From: Clostridiaceae bacterium
Lineage (GTDB): Bacteria > Bacillota > Clostridia > Oscillospirales > Acutalibacteraceae
Direction of reading: 5' to 3'
Length of the DNA: 64,000 bases
Assembly: GCA_021769555.1 (NCBI GenBank)
Contig: JAETSR010000006.1
Span: 124,001 to 188,000 of the forward strand
Shown one piece after another: positions 42,468 through 51,604 of the stretch (positions are counted from its first letter, which is position 1; each line of letters begins with the position of its first letter). A program made the position numbers and the translations under genes. Below the pieces are notes generated by a model. The model had not been told where the DNA came from and searched no databases. It saw only the letters and a list, made by a program, of their open reading frames with translations.

Positions 42468-44016
42468 ACTTGTACCCATTGACGCCGTGAGAGCGTCTGG
42501 CTACAACCCCCGCCGGAACGATGAAAAGAGGCTGGCACTCACGGAGATGTCGCTCCGAAAGCTGGGGTTCCTGCTGCCTATCTACGCCGATGAGAGCGGA
42601 GAAATCCTGAGCGGCCACCAGCGGCACTTGGTAGCCTCCCGGATGGGGTTCACGAAGATCCCGGTGGAGTATGTCAGCAGCAAGGAACTGGGAGAGCGGA
42701 AGGCCGTCAACGTCCTGTTCAACCGGGCCACCAACGATCTCCAGAAACAGGACACCTGCGCCATTATCAAAAAGCGCCTGTATGGGACGGACATCGAGGC
42801 CCTGGCTGCTGACATCCCGGACATCGAGCCGAACACGCCTGAGTCCTTCCCCTGCGTCAACGCCCTGCGCCGCATGGATGCCGTAAAGCTGGCAAAGCAG
42901 AACCACCGGGCCTTTGATACCCATATCAAGCAGCTGGCAAAGTCCCTGGAGCGCCGGATCGGGAGCGCGATGCCTATTGTCATCGGAGAGGCCGGTAACG
43001 TCATCAACGGGATCGGGCGCCTCCAGGTAGCGGTCGAGGCCAAGCGGAAAGTAGTCGCCTGCGTCAAGGTCAGCGCGGCACAGGAGGCTTTTGCATCCTC
43101 CATGCTCAATCTGCTGTCCATGGACTTTGATATGGAGAGCAACTATGCGGACGATCTGAGGTTCAACAGCTTTATGCGGGAACGCACCACGCGAGAAACG
43201 GACGCTGCCGGAAATGCCGCCTTGGGCGATGGCTTTTTCAAGGGCGTATTCCCAAACAATGCTGGCCGTGACTTCTGCCGGTTGGAGGGGGCTGCCCTGG
43301 AAACCTGGAAACGGCACTATGGAACCTGCATCGTGGATTTCGGGGCCGGAAAGCTGAACAACACCCGGACGCTCCGCAAGGCCGGGATCACCGTGTCCGC
43401 CTTTGAACCGTATTTCGTCACCGTGGGAGATAAAATCCACAAGGAAAAGAGCCTGGAGATCGCCGCTCAATTCCTGGATGAGGTCGAGGCCGGAACGAAG
43501 TATAGCACCGTGTTCATCTCCAGCGTGTTTAACAGCGTACCCTTCATGGCTGACAGAAAGCAGATTGCCATTATTGCCGCCGCCCTATGCTACCCCGGCG
43601 GGATTACGGTGTGCTGGTGCCAGTCCAACAAGGCCCCTCAATTCAGGCAGACCAAGCAAAAGTACCTGGCCGCTGAAAAGGTGCTGACCTTTGATCTGGA
43701 TTATGAGCCGAACACCGTCCTGGGCGACATCTCCAACCACCCGAAGGTGCAGAAAGGCCATACCGAGGAGGAGATGAGAGAGATTTTCGCCCCCTGCTTT
43801 GGGACGGTCAAGCGCCTGGACATGATAAGCAAATTCTGGTACATGGAGATCACCGACCCGAAGATCGACCCTGCGGCCCTCGCCGCCGCCCTGGACTTTG
43901 AATTTGAACTGCCCTACCCGGACGGTTCCCGGATGGGCCTGTCGAAACGGGCGCGTGAGGCTTTTGAGCATCGCCTCGGTATCACGCTGCCGCCCCCGAA
44001 AGGAGATGCCGTATGA
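42460..44016 (+). CDS. Double ParB-fold / methyltransferase-like fusion
   Basis: 518 residues. ParB domain 1 is at ~1-110 (YNPRRNDEKR, SGHQRHLVASRMG). A second ParB-like segment is at ~150-225 (VINGIGRLQVAVEAKRKVVA). At ~285-480 lies a class I methyltransferase-like domain: CIVDFGAGKLNNTRTLRKAG, acidic end of strand 2 in FEPY, then VFISSVFNSVPF and PGGITVCWCQ. There is no NPPY, so it is not a standard DNA-adenine methylase. It overlaps the CmoA-like gene by 4 bases, implying joint action. Substrate unknown. Confidence 0.75.
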   Translation: MIKLVPIDAVRASGYNPRRNDEKRLALTEMSLRKLGFLLPIYADESGEILSGHQRHLVASRMGFTKIPVEYVSSKELGERKAVNVLFNRATNDLQKQDTCAIIKKRLYGTDIEALAADIPDIEPNTPESFPCVNALRRMDAVKLAKQNHRAFDTHIKQLAKSLERRIGSAMPIVIGEAGNVINGIGRLQVAVEAKRKVVACVKVSAAQEAFASSMLNLLSMDFDMESNYADDLRFNSFMRERTTRETDAAGNAALGDGFFKGVFPNNAGRDFCRLEGAALETWKRHYGTCIVDFGAGKLNNTRTLRKAGITVSAFEPYFVTVGDKIHKEKSLEIAAQFLDEVEAGTKYSTVFISSVFNSVPFMADRKQIAIIAAALCYPGGITVCWCQSNKAPQFRQTKQKYLAAEKVLTFDLDYEPNTVLGDISNHPKVQKGHTEEEMREIFAPCFGTVKRLDMISKFWYMEITDPKIDPAALAAALDFEFELPYPDGSRMGLSKRAREAFEHRLGITLPPPKGDAV

Positions 44017-44708
44017 GAGACAACGTAAAGCCCGGAGAGAAATGGGAGTTCAACGAGGATGTGGCCGCCTGCTTTGCAAATATGCTGGAGCGCAGCATCC
44101 CCGACTACAAATCCATGCGGGCGCTGACTTATAAGGCCGGAGAGCGGTTTATCCAGCCCGACACCCTGATTGTGGATGTTGGGTGCAGCACCGGCCTTGC
44201 CGTGGAGCCGTTCGTGGAGAAATATCAGGATGAAAATGATTTCCTGCTGATCGACAACGCCCCGGCCATGGTGGACGCCTGCCGGAAACGCTTTGCTGCC
44301 GTTCCGGGCGTCCTGGTAAAGGCCGGGAACCTGTGGGAATACCTTCCCCTCCCCGACAAGGCAAGCCTGGTGCTGTCTGTGCTGTCGCTCCGGTTCATGC
44401 CGACATCCTACCGGCAAAAGATGTTGAGCGACATCTACGAGGGGCTGACCCCCGGCGGGGCGCTGATCCTGGTAGAGAAGATCGTGAGTGAAAGCCTGGA
44501 TGAGTTAATGGTACATCTGTACTATGAAATGAAACGGGAGAACGGCTACACAGACGATCAGATCATGGATAAGCGCCGGAGCCTGGAAAATGTGCTGTCC
44601 CCGCTCAAGGTGGGCTGGAACGTGGATATGCTGCGGACGGCGGGCTTTAAGCAGGTGGCAATGTTTTGGCGCTGCCTGAATTTCTGCGGATGGATAGCCG
44701 TTAAGTAG
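44013..44708 (+). CDS. CmoA-like carboxy-SAM synthase homologue
   Basis: 231-residue class I SAM protein that follows E. coli CmoA (247 aa, compared from memory) along its length: WEFNEDVAACFANMLERSIP, ERFIQPDTLIVDVGCSTG (SAM motif I at 55-61), LLIDNAPAMVDACRKR, DIYEGLTPGGALILVEK, MKRENGYTDDQIMDKR and SLENVL, then a CLNFCGWIAVK ending. The KR...LENV element (187-194), which in CmoA includes the arginine binding the carboxylate, is kept. CmoA makes carboxy-SAM from SAM and prephenate for tRNA wobble uridine. No CmoB is present; the partner here is the ParB/methyltransferase fusion. Confidence 0.78.
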   Translation: MRDNVKPGEKWEFNEDVAACFANMLERSIPDYKSMRALTYKAGERFIQPDTLIVDVGCSTGLAVEPFVEKYQDENDFLLIDNAPAMVDACRKRFAAVPGVLVKAGNLWEYLPLPDKASLVLSVLSLRFMPTSYRQKMLSDIYEGLTPGGALILVEKIVSESLDELMVHLYYEMKRENGYTDDQIMDKRRSLENVLSPLKVGWNVDMLRTAGFKQVAMFWRCLNFCGWIAVK

Positions 44709-44741
44709 CGGCGGTCGCCCCTGAAAGGAGGGTAGACAAGG

Positions 44742-45239
44742 ATGCCAAAACGCAACGACACCAAGCCGTGGGAGCGTCAAGAGGGCGAAAGTGTAAAGGC
44801 GTTTGAGGCGTTCACTGTCTACCTGGAGATGGGGGACGAAAGGAGCCTCCGGGCGGTAGGGCAGCGGTTGGGCAAGAGTAGGGCGCTGATAGAACGCTGG
44901 AGCCGTACCTATCAGTGGGTGGAGCGTGTAGCCTCCTATGACGCCGATGTGCAGAGAAAAGCCCACGCCAAGGCGGTTGACAAACGGCGAAAGATGGTGG
45001 ATCGCCATATCAGCATCGCCCTGAAAATGCAGGAAAAGGCCCTGAAAGCCCTGGAACAGATGGACCCGGCTGACATCGACCCGAAGAACCTGATTGCCAT
45101 GCTCCGAGAGGCCACGAAACTTGAACAGGAGATGCGGACGGTTGCTGTGGATGAGCGGCGGGCCGCTATCGCTGATGTTGAGGACACCGGGGAGGCTGAT
45201 GACGTGCTGATCTACCTGCCAGAGAACGGACGTGATTGA
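44742..45239 (+). CDS. Terminase small subunit (TerS)
   Basis: 165 residues. The N-terminal helix-turn-helix-like region (SLRAVGQRLGKSRALIERWS) and central coiled coil suit packaging-site recognition. It stands directly before TerL, the usual order. Confidence 0.72.
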   Translation: MPKRNDTKPWERQEGESVKAFEAFTVYLEMGDERSLRAVGQRLGKSRALIERWSRTYQWVERVASYDADVQRKAHAKAVDKRRKMVDRHISIALKMQEKALKALEQMDPADIDPKNLIAMLREATKLEQEMRTVAVDERRAAIADVEDTGEADDVLIYLPENGRD

Positions 45240-45240
45240 C

Positions 45241-46647
45241 ATGGGGGATATGCGAGTGCTGCGGCCTCAATCGGGGCCGCAAGAGATGTTCCTATCCTCT
45301 CCGGCAGATATAGTGATATACGGGGGAGCCGCCGGCGGCGGAAAGACCTATGGGCTGCTGCTGTCCGCCCTGCGGTATAAGAACGTCCCCGGATTCGGCT
45401 GCACTATTTTCAGGAGGAACTACAATCAGATTTTCTCAGAGGGCGGCCTATGGGATGAGGCGCGGGATATGTACCAGGGCGTCCGGGGGGCCGGCCAAAA
45501 CCTCTCCAGGAGCCGGTGGGTGTTCCGGGATCGCCGGGGCCGGATTACTTCAAAGGTCACGTTCGCCCATATCGAGCGCGATGACAACCTGAGCAACTGG
45601 CAGGGCGCTCAGATATGCGAAATCGGTTTTGATGAGTTGACCCATTTCAGCGAAAAGGCATTTTTCTATATGCTGTCCCGGAACCGCTCAAAATGCGGCG
45701 TCAAGCCGTTCGTCCGGGCCACCTGCAACCCGGATGTTGATAGCTGGGTTGCGAAGTTCATCGAGTGGTGGATTGACCCGGAAACCGGCTACCCCATCCC
45801 GGAGCGCAGCGGTAAAATCCGCTGGTTTGTTCGCCTGGAGGAGGTCGTTCACTGGGGAGATACGCGAGAAGAACTATGGGAGCGGTTCAACCTGGTAACG
45901 CCGGAGGATCGCGCCTCCCCGAAGTCTGTAACCTTCATCATGTCCTCTGTGTACGACAACCAGGAACTCCTAAAGGTGAACCCTGGCTACCTTGCAAACC
46001 TCAAGGCGCTGCCCCTGATTGAAAGGGAGCGCCTTTTGCATGGGAACTGGAAAATCAAAGCTGCCGCCGGTCTGTACTTCAAGCGGACGCAGATAGGCGA
46101 CATCCTGAATGTCCTGCCAGCAGACGTGATCCAGTGGGTGCGCTGCTGGGATTTGGCCGCGACCGAAAAGACCGAAACCGGCGATCCGGCGTTTACATCC
46201 GGCGTCCTGATGGGCAAGCGGAGGAATGGCCGCTACATCATCGCGGATGTCATCAATAAGCAGATGTCCGCCGCCGATGTCCGGGCCACCATTAAGCATA
46301 CCGCGCAGCAGGATTTGGCTAAGTACAAGCGCGTCCGTGTCCGGCTACCGAAAGACCCTGGGCAGGCCGGGAAGGAACAGGCGGAGTCCTACATCAAGTT
46401 TCTGTCCGGGTTCGATGTCGTGGCCGTGGCAGAAACCGGCAGCAAGGAGGCGCGGGCCGAACCGATGGCCGCCCAGTGGCAGGCCGGTAACTTTGATATT
46501 CTCTACGGGGCATGGAACGATATGTACCTGGATCAGCTTGAGAATTTCCCTGAGAGCAAATTTAAGGACATGGTGGACGCCTCCGCCAACGGCTTTGCCG
46601 AGATTGAGGCGAAGAACATCTTTGATGTGACGAAACTGATAACATAA
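45241..46647 (+). CDS. Terminase large subunit (TerL)
   Basis: 468 residues. ATPase Walker A GGAAGGGKT (28-36), Walker B region ICEIGFDELTHF, coupling motif ATCNPD, then an RNase-H-like nuclease domain beginning at RCWDLAATEK with later acidic positions. It drives and cuts DNA during packaging. A GTG at 45232 and an ATG at 45250 are alternative starts. Confidence 0.93.
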   Translation: MGDMRVLRPQSGPQEMFLSSPADIVIYGGAAGGGKTYGLLLSALRYKNVPGFGCTIFRRNYNQIFSEGGLWDEARDMYQGVRGAGQNLSRSRWVFRDRRGRITSKVTFAHIERDDNLSNWQGAQICEIGFDELTHFSEKAFFYMLSRNRSKCGVKPFVRATCNPDVDSWVAKFIEWWIDPETGYPIPERSGKIRWFVRLEEVVHWGDTREELWERFNLVTPEDRASPKSVTFIMSSVYDNQELLKVNPGYLANLKALPLIERERLLHGNWKIKAAAGLYFKRTQIGDILNVLPADVIQWVRCWDLAATEKTETGDPAFTSGVLMGKRRNGRYIIADVINKQMSAADVRATIKHTAQQDLAKYKRVRVRLPKDPGQAGKEQAESYIKFLSGFDVVAVAETGSKEARAEPMAAQWQAGNFDILYGAWNDMYLDQLENFPESKFKDMVDASANGFAEIEAKNIFDVTKLIT

Positions 46648-46660
46648 GGCGGTGATAGGA

Positions 46661-48568
46661 ATGGATCAGAGCAAGAACGAGCCTCAGCGCGGGTTTTCCC
46701 GCCTGGACGGTTACATGAATGTGCTGAACCGCATGGGAACCGAACAGGACAGCAGCGAGGCATATGAGTTCGTGCCGGAGGCCACGATCCCGGACGTTGA
46801 TCTCGCTACGCACTATGAGGCCAACGGCCTGTTCACCAAGATCATTGACATCCCTGCGGAGAAAGCGGCCACCGGCGATTTCGACCTCAATCTGAGCGAT
46901 GACAATGTTGTGTCGCTGGTAACGGACGCCCTGGAGGATTTGGACTGGGAAACCACAGCAGCGCAGGCGGTCAAGTGGTCGAGGCTGTTCGGCGGCGCCC
47001 TGGCCGTCATGCTGATTGACGATGGCCGGGGGCTGGAGGAGCCGGTGGACTGGGATAACATCAAGGGCATTGATGAGATCGTCCTTTTCGAGCGCCCCGT
47101 GGTGGAGCCGGACTACTACTCCATGTACTACTATGGGCAGATGCAGGGGATTGAGCAGGCCCGGTCGAAATTCGGAAAGCCCCAGTTCTTCTACGTCAAC
47201 AGTCAGTATGGATCGTTTGTGGTGCATGAAAGCCGCTGCCTGATCTTCAAGAACGGCATCCTCCCGGAAACGACCATGCAGGCGGAGTACAGGTATTGGG
47301 GCCTGCCTGAGTACATCCGTCTGAAACGGGCGCTCCAGGAAACCGTGACGGAACACTCCAACGGCGGCAAACTGCTGGAGCGGGCCGTGCAGGGCATCTA
47401 CAAGATGAAGGGCCTCACAAATATGCTGGCGGCTGAGGGCGGCGATGACATTGTGCTGCGGCGGCTGCGGACTATCGACATGGCCCGGAACTTCCTGAAC
47501 AGCATCGTCATTGACACCGAGGGCGAGGACTACGTTTTCCAGTCCTTCCAGCTGTCCGGCCTCAAGGATGTCATCAACGTGTCCTGCAATATGCTGTCTG
47601 CCGTCACCAATATCCCGCAAACGATCCTGTTCGGGGCCTCCCCGGACGGTATGAACGCCACCGGCACCGGCGACCTGGAGAACTGGTACAACTACCTGGG
47701 GCAAATCCAGAAATTGCAGTTGCGGGAGAACCTGCAACGCCTCCTGGATGTCATTTTCCGGGGTTGGCTGAATACCGGGAAACTCCAGGAGGAGCCGGAC
47801 TACAAGCTGGCGTTCAAACCCTTCTGGAACCTCAGCGAGAAGGAACAGGCGGAACTTGATAAACTCAAGGCCGATACTGAGTTGGTGCGGGCGCAGACCG
47901 CTCAAATCTACTGCGATATGCAGGTTCTTGACCCCAGTGAAGTGAGGAAAGGGCTTGCGCAGAGTGAGGCCCTGGACATTGAGGAACTTCTTGAGGAGGG
48001 GGACGCCGAGGGCGGCGCCGATTTCTCCGGCCTGGAGGAGGCGCTTGCCGGTCTAATGGGGGGCGGGCCTCCCCCGGCCCCGGACGCCGGAGGGGATGAG
48101 GGCGCAGAAAATACCGATGAGGACGCGGAGCAGGGTTACGGTTCTGTGGGCGTCCTGGTAATCCAGGACGATAAAATTCTGACTGGGACGCGCAGCGAAA
48201 GCGGCCTGATTGGAGGCCCTGGAGGACATATCGAGGAGGGCGAAACGCCGGAGGAGGCCGCTGCCCGTGAAAGCCTGGAGGAGTTCAACATCCGCCCGAC
48301 TGAGTTAATCCCCATTGGCTGCGGCCCAAAGGAGCCGGACACCGGCCTCTCCCCCGTCCTGTTCCTCTGCACAGAGTACGAAGGAACGCCGCACTGTACC
48401 AGCGATGAAATGAGCGATGCCCGGTTCCTGACCCTGAATGAACTGCTGATGATCCGGGATCGCCTCTTTGAACCATTCGCTGACAGCATCGCCGTTCTGG
48501 AGCGGTGTGAAACCCTCACCCTTGCCCCTCCGCAGGATAGGCGCAGGACGGCGCTTAATGTGTCCTGA
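46661..48568 (+). CDS. Portal protein (DUF1073) fused to a Nudix hydrolase domain
   Basis: 635 residues. Residues ~1-440 are a DUF1073 portal (IIDIPAEKAATGDF, GGALAVMLIDDGRG, SCNMLSAVTNIPQTILFGAS, GTGDLENWYNYLGQIQ). After a Gly/Pro/Asp linker, residues ~490-620 are Nudix: GYGSVGVLVIQDDKILTGTR and the box GGHIEEGETPEEAAARESL-EEFN (~521-546), intact except Asn for the last Gly. The Nudix domain would sit on the portal ring. Its substrate (nucleotide, cap or dinucleotide) is unknown. Confidence 0.88.
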   Translation: MDQSKNEPQRGFSRLDGYMNVLNRMGTEQDSSEAYEFVPEATIPDVDLATHYEANGLFTKIIDIPAEKAATGDFDLNLSDDNVVSLVTDALEDLDWETTAAQAVKWSRLFGGALAVMLIDDGRGLEEPVDWDNIKGIDEIVLFERPVVEPDYYSMYYYGQMQGIEQARSKFGKPQFFYVNSQYGSFVVHESRCLIFKNGILPETTMQAEYRYWGLPEYIRLKRALQETVTEHSNGGKLLERAVQGIYKMKGLTNMLAAEGGDDIVLRRLRTIDMARNFLNSIVIDTEGEDYVFQSFQLSGLKDVINVSCNMLSAVTNIPQTILFGASPDGMNATGTGDLENWYNYLGQIQKLQLRENLQRLLDVIFRGWLNTGKLQEEPDYKLAFKPFWNLSEKEQAELDKLKADTELVRAQTAQIYCDMQVLDPSEVRKGLAQSEALDIEELLEEGDAEGGADFSGLEEALAGLMGGGPPPAPDAGGDEGAENTDEDAEQGYGSVGVLVIQDDKILTGTRSESGLIGGPGGHIEEGETPEEAAARESLEEFNIRPTELIPIGCGPKEPDTGLSPVLFLCTEYEGTPHCTSDEMSDARFLTLNELLMIRDRLFEPFADSIAVLERCETLTLAPPQDRRRTALNVS

Positions 48569-48637
48569 ACCCTCTGATACCTTTGAGCGGTAAAACGCCT
48601 TAGAGGGGCGCTGACGGCGAAATATGGGGGTGATGAA

Positions 48638-49528
48638 TTGGACAGCCAAATGAGGCAGGCGGCGGTTCGGGAACACGTTAAGAAAAAATTTAAGGGCAAG
48701 CAGACCCTCCAGAGCAAGGTGCATCCGCACCAGCCGGAGAGCGTAGAGCGAGAGTATCAGCGCGTCACCAACGCCTATATGCGCCTGCTGAGTAAGCTGG
48801 TGACGGACACCATGATCCCGGAGATCAGGAAAGCGGCCAAGGCAGAACTGCCGCCGGACTACTACCGGCATGACGATATGGATGACCTCTACCGGCGGTT
48901 GGAGCGGGCCTTTGAGAAGTGTGAGAAGGAACTCGAACGAAAGGCCCGTAGCTTTGACCTCTACAAGCGCATATCCGAGGTAGCCGCCCTCACCGTGAAA
49001 CTGAGCATCAAAGACTGGAAACGCATGGTGAAGGAAACCGTAGGGATTGATCTGCTGGAGGACTACTACAACGGCGATTTCTTCAAGAGGGCGCTGGAGG
49101 AGTGGACGCGGGAGAATGTTGACCTCATCAAGACCATTCCCCACCAGCAACTTGACAAAATGCGGGAGATCGTTCTTGAGGGCTACCGCAACGGCACGAC
49201 CACAACGAAGATCGTGAAAGCGATCCAGAAAGAGTACGGAACCGGGCGGAGCCATGCGCGGCTCATCGCCCGCGACCAAATATCCAAGCTGAACAGTGAG
49301 ATCACGCATAAGCAGCAGCAGGACGCCGGGGTACAGGAATATATCTGGTCTGACTCTGGAGATAGCCGCGTCCGTTCTGGACACCACAGGCTGAACGGGA
49401 AAAAGTTCCGCTGGGACGATCCCCCGGTCGTGGATGAAAGGACGGGGCGGCGCTGTCACCCCGGAGAGGACTTCCAATGCCGCTGCGTTGCGATCCCCGT
49501 GTTCGACATTGACACCCTCGACCTGTAA
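48638..49528 (+). CDS. Minor head protein (SPP1 gp7 / Mu gpF family)
   Basis: 296 residues; TTG start after GGGGGTGATG. The C-terminus has the family block RSHARLIARDQISKLNSEIT, YIWSDSGDSRVRSGHHRLNG and PGEDFQCRCVAIPVF. Involved in head assembly and portal attachment. Confidence 0.88.
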   Translation: MDSQMRQAAVREHVKKKFKGKQTLQSKVHPHQPESVEREYQRVTNAYMRLLSKLVTDTMIPEIRKAAKAELPPDYYRHDDMDDLYRRLERAFEKCEKELERKARSFDLYKRISEVAALTVKLSIKDWKRMVKETVGIDLLEDYYNGDFFKRALEEWTRENVDLIKTIPHQQLDKMREIVLEGYRNGTTTTKIVKAIQKEYGTGRSHARLIARDQISKLNSEITHKQQQDAGVQEYIWSDSGDSRVRSGHHRLNGKKFRWDDPPVVDERTGRRCHPGEDFQCRCVAIPVFDIDTLDL

Positions 49529-49615
49529 GGGCCGGGGGTGTCCCGCATTAAAGGGGGTGGTGCGATTGAAAAGGCAGTAGGCACCAAGGAAATCCAATGG
49601 AAGGAGGAGCGCAAA

Positions 49616-51067
49616 TTGAGCGTCCCTAAACTCAAGCGGGTGGTGCGTCTGGACAGTATCAAGCTGGACAAGACCTACTTCACGGAGGAGGGCTACCTTG
49701 TAGACCATCCCATTGTCACGTCATGCGGCATCTTTGAGTACAACTGCCCGGACGGTTCCGTGCATCGGGAACTCAGACTGCCGGAGAATGTCTTTGACCC
49801 CGAAAGCCTCAAAAGCTACAAGGGCAAGCCGGTCATCATCACCCATGATGCAGGATCGGTGGACAAGGACAACGTGGAGGATGAGAGCATCGGTACGATC
49901 CTCTCTGAGGGCTACCGGGACGGCGAGGATGTCAGGGCCGAGATCATCATTCATGACACGGACGCCATGAAGGGCTGCGGCCTGCGTGAGCTGTCCCTCG
50001 GCTATTCTCTCGACCTGGACGAAACTCCGGGGACATGGCACGGACAGCCCTATGACGCGATCCAGAAGAACATCCGCGTGAACCACCTGGCCCTGGTCGA
50101 TAAGGCAAGGGCCGGAGATCAGGCTCGGTTGAATATCGACAGCCGGGACAAATTGATTGGAGGAAAAGTTATGGCAACTCCCAAAACCAAGAAGAACCCC
50201 AAGCGGGCGGCTGCTCCGAAAAAGCCTGCCCGCAACGACAGCATGGCCGCTGTCATCGCCCGGTACAAGGCCCGCCGCGCCAAGCGTCTGGATGAGGCCG
50301 AGAACCCCCCTGCCGAGGGCTTGACCCCGGAGGAACTGGTGCAGCTGGTGCGCGACCGCCGCGACCGCCGGGACGCCGAGGGCGATCCCGAGACCACTGA
50401 GGCCGCGATGGGAACCATCGCCCAGCAGGATGAGGATTTGGACACGCTGCTGGGCGTGATCGACACCCTCATGGCGAAGGAGGCTTTTGACACCGAGGGC
50501 GAGGAGAACGCAGATGAGGGCGAGGAGGAAAATTCCGATGAGGATGACCCCGCCGCCACCGGCGAGGAGAACCAGGATGAGGACGGCGAGGAGAACGCCG
50601 ATGAGGAGGAGAACCAGGACGAAGGTGAGGAGGAAAACTCCGATGAGGATGAGGAGTCCTGCGATGAGGACGATCCGCCCGCTGACCCCACTGAGGAGCC
50701 TGCGGTTCCTCCCGCCCTGGCCGCTGACTCCCGTTCTTCCCTGGCCGAGCATCTGAGCGTGTGCCGGGTTGGTGACAAGCTGCACCTGGACGGCCTGGAT
50801 CGTCTGAGCCTCATCGCCGCCAAGAAAGCGGTCATCCGCAAGGTTCGCCCCGGAATCCGCCTGGACGGTAAGAGCAAGGCTTACATCAACGCCGCCTACG
50901 ACATGGCCGTTCAGGAGGTCAGCACTCGCAAGAGTACGGACTACCAGCGGCAGCAGATGATGAACGGCGGCAAGCGTTCCCGCGCTGATGCTGCGGAGGG
51001 CGGCGCTGACGCTGCCCGCCAGCGGATGATCCAGCGCAACCAGAACAGAAACGGAGGTAAAAAGTAA
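49616..51067 (+). CDS. DUF2213 prohead protease/scaffold polyprotein
   Basis: 483 residues. The TTG at 49616 is favoured by AAGGAGG 8 bases upstream (an upstream GTG at 49538 is weaker). N-terminal DUF2213 domain (DKTYFTEEGYLVDHPIVTSC, YKGKPVIITHD, LRELSLGYSLDLDETPG) is followed by a basic stretch, a very long Asp/Glu/Asn region and a helical basic C-terminus, as in protease-scaffold fusions. Confidence 0.8.
   Translation: MSVPKLKRVVRLDSIKLDKTYFTEEGYLVDHPIVTSCGIFEYNCPDGSVHRELRLPENVFDPESLKSYKGKPVIITHDAGSVDKDNVEDESIGTILSEGYRDGEDVRAEIIIHDTDAMKGCGLRELSLGYSLDLDETPGTWHGQPYDAIQKNIRVNHLALVDKARAGDQARLNIDSRDKLIGGKVMATPKTKKNPKRAAAPKKPARNDSMAAVIARYKARRAKRLDEAENPPAEGLTPEELVQLVRDRRDRRDAEGDPETTEAAMGTIAQQDEDLDTLLGVIDTLMAKEAFDTEGEENADEGEEENSDEDDPAATGEENQDEDGEENADEEENQDEGEEENSDEDEESCDEDDPPADPTEEPAVPPALAADSRSSLAEHLSVCRVGDKLHLDGLDRLSLIAAKKAVIRKVRPGIRLDGKSKAYINAAYDMAVQEVSTRKSTDYQRQQMMNGGKRSRADAAEGGADAARQRMIQRNQNRNGGKK
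50159..51067 (+). other. Internal in-frame start for a scaffold protein
   Basis: GGAGG (50159-50163) lies 7 bases before an in-frame ATG at 50171 (MATPKTKKNPKRAA). It falls exactly where the protease domain ends. A separate scaffold of 298 residues could be made from it, as lambda Nu3 is from gene C. Confidence 0.5.
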
Positions 51068-51582
51068 TGGCAGTTCAGACTTCTTACGGGTTCTCCCCCA
51101 GTAGGGGCGTTGCCGGTGGCCTCTACGATATGTCCCCCCGTGCGGTCAATTCCCGCACGACTGAGGCTGAGATCGTTTTTGGCATCGGCGTGATGCAGGG
51201 CAGCGCCCCCGGCAGCAATGTCGCTCTCCCTGCGGCCGCCTCCGCTGCTGCGGCGTTTGAGGGCATCGTCCTGAACGGCGGCACTCAGGAGATGAACATG
51301 GAGGGCGCGGTCACTGTCGGCAAGGGCAAGACGGTCAGCGTTCTCAGCTATGGCCGCGCCTGGGTTCGCGTGGAGCCGGAGTCCGAGATCAAGTACGGCG
51401 ATGACCTGTACCTCATCACGGACGGCGACCATGCGGGCCGGTTCACCAACTCCAGCAGCACGTCCACCAAGATTGCCGTGCCTGGAAAGTTCATTGGGGC
51501 CAACACCACCACCGGCATTGCCCCGGCGGAACTGTTCAACGCCCCCGCCCTCACCACCACGCCCGCCACCAGCGGCGATTAA
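51067..51582 (+). CDS. Structural cement/decoration protein
   Basis: 171 residues, Ala/Ser/Gly-rich beta protein (VAGGLYDMSPRAVNSRTTEA; FEGIVLNGGTQE; AWVRVEPESEIKYGDDLYLI). It lies between scaffold and capsid like the Gp24-type cement proteins of related phages. The start overlaps the previous stop (TAATG). Confidence 0.7.
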   Translation: MAVQTSYGFSPSRGVAGGLYDMSPRAVNSRTTEAEIVFGIGVMQGSAPGSNVALPAAASAAAAFEGIVLNGGTQEMNMEGAVTVGKGKTVSVLSYGRAWVRVEPESEIKYGDDLYLITDGDHAGRFTNSSSTSTKIAVPGKFIGANTTTGIAPAELFNAPALTTTPATSGD

Positions 51583-51604
51583 ATAAGAGGAGGTAACAAC
51601 GACT

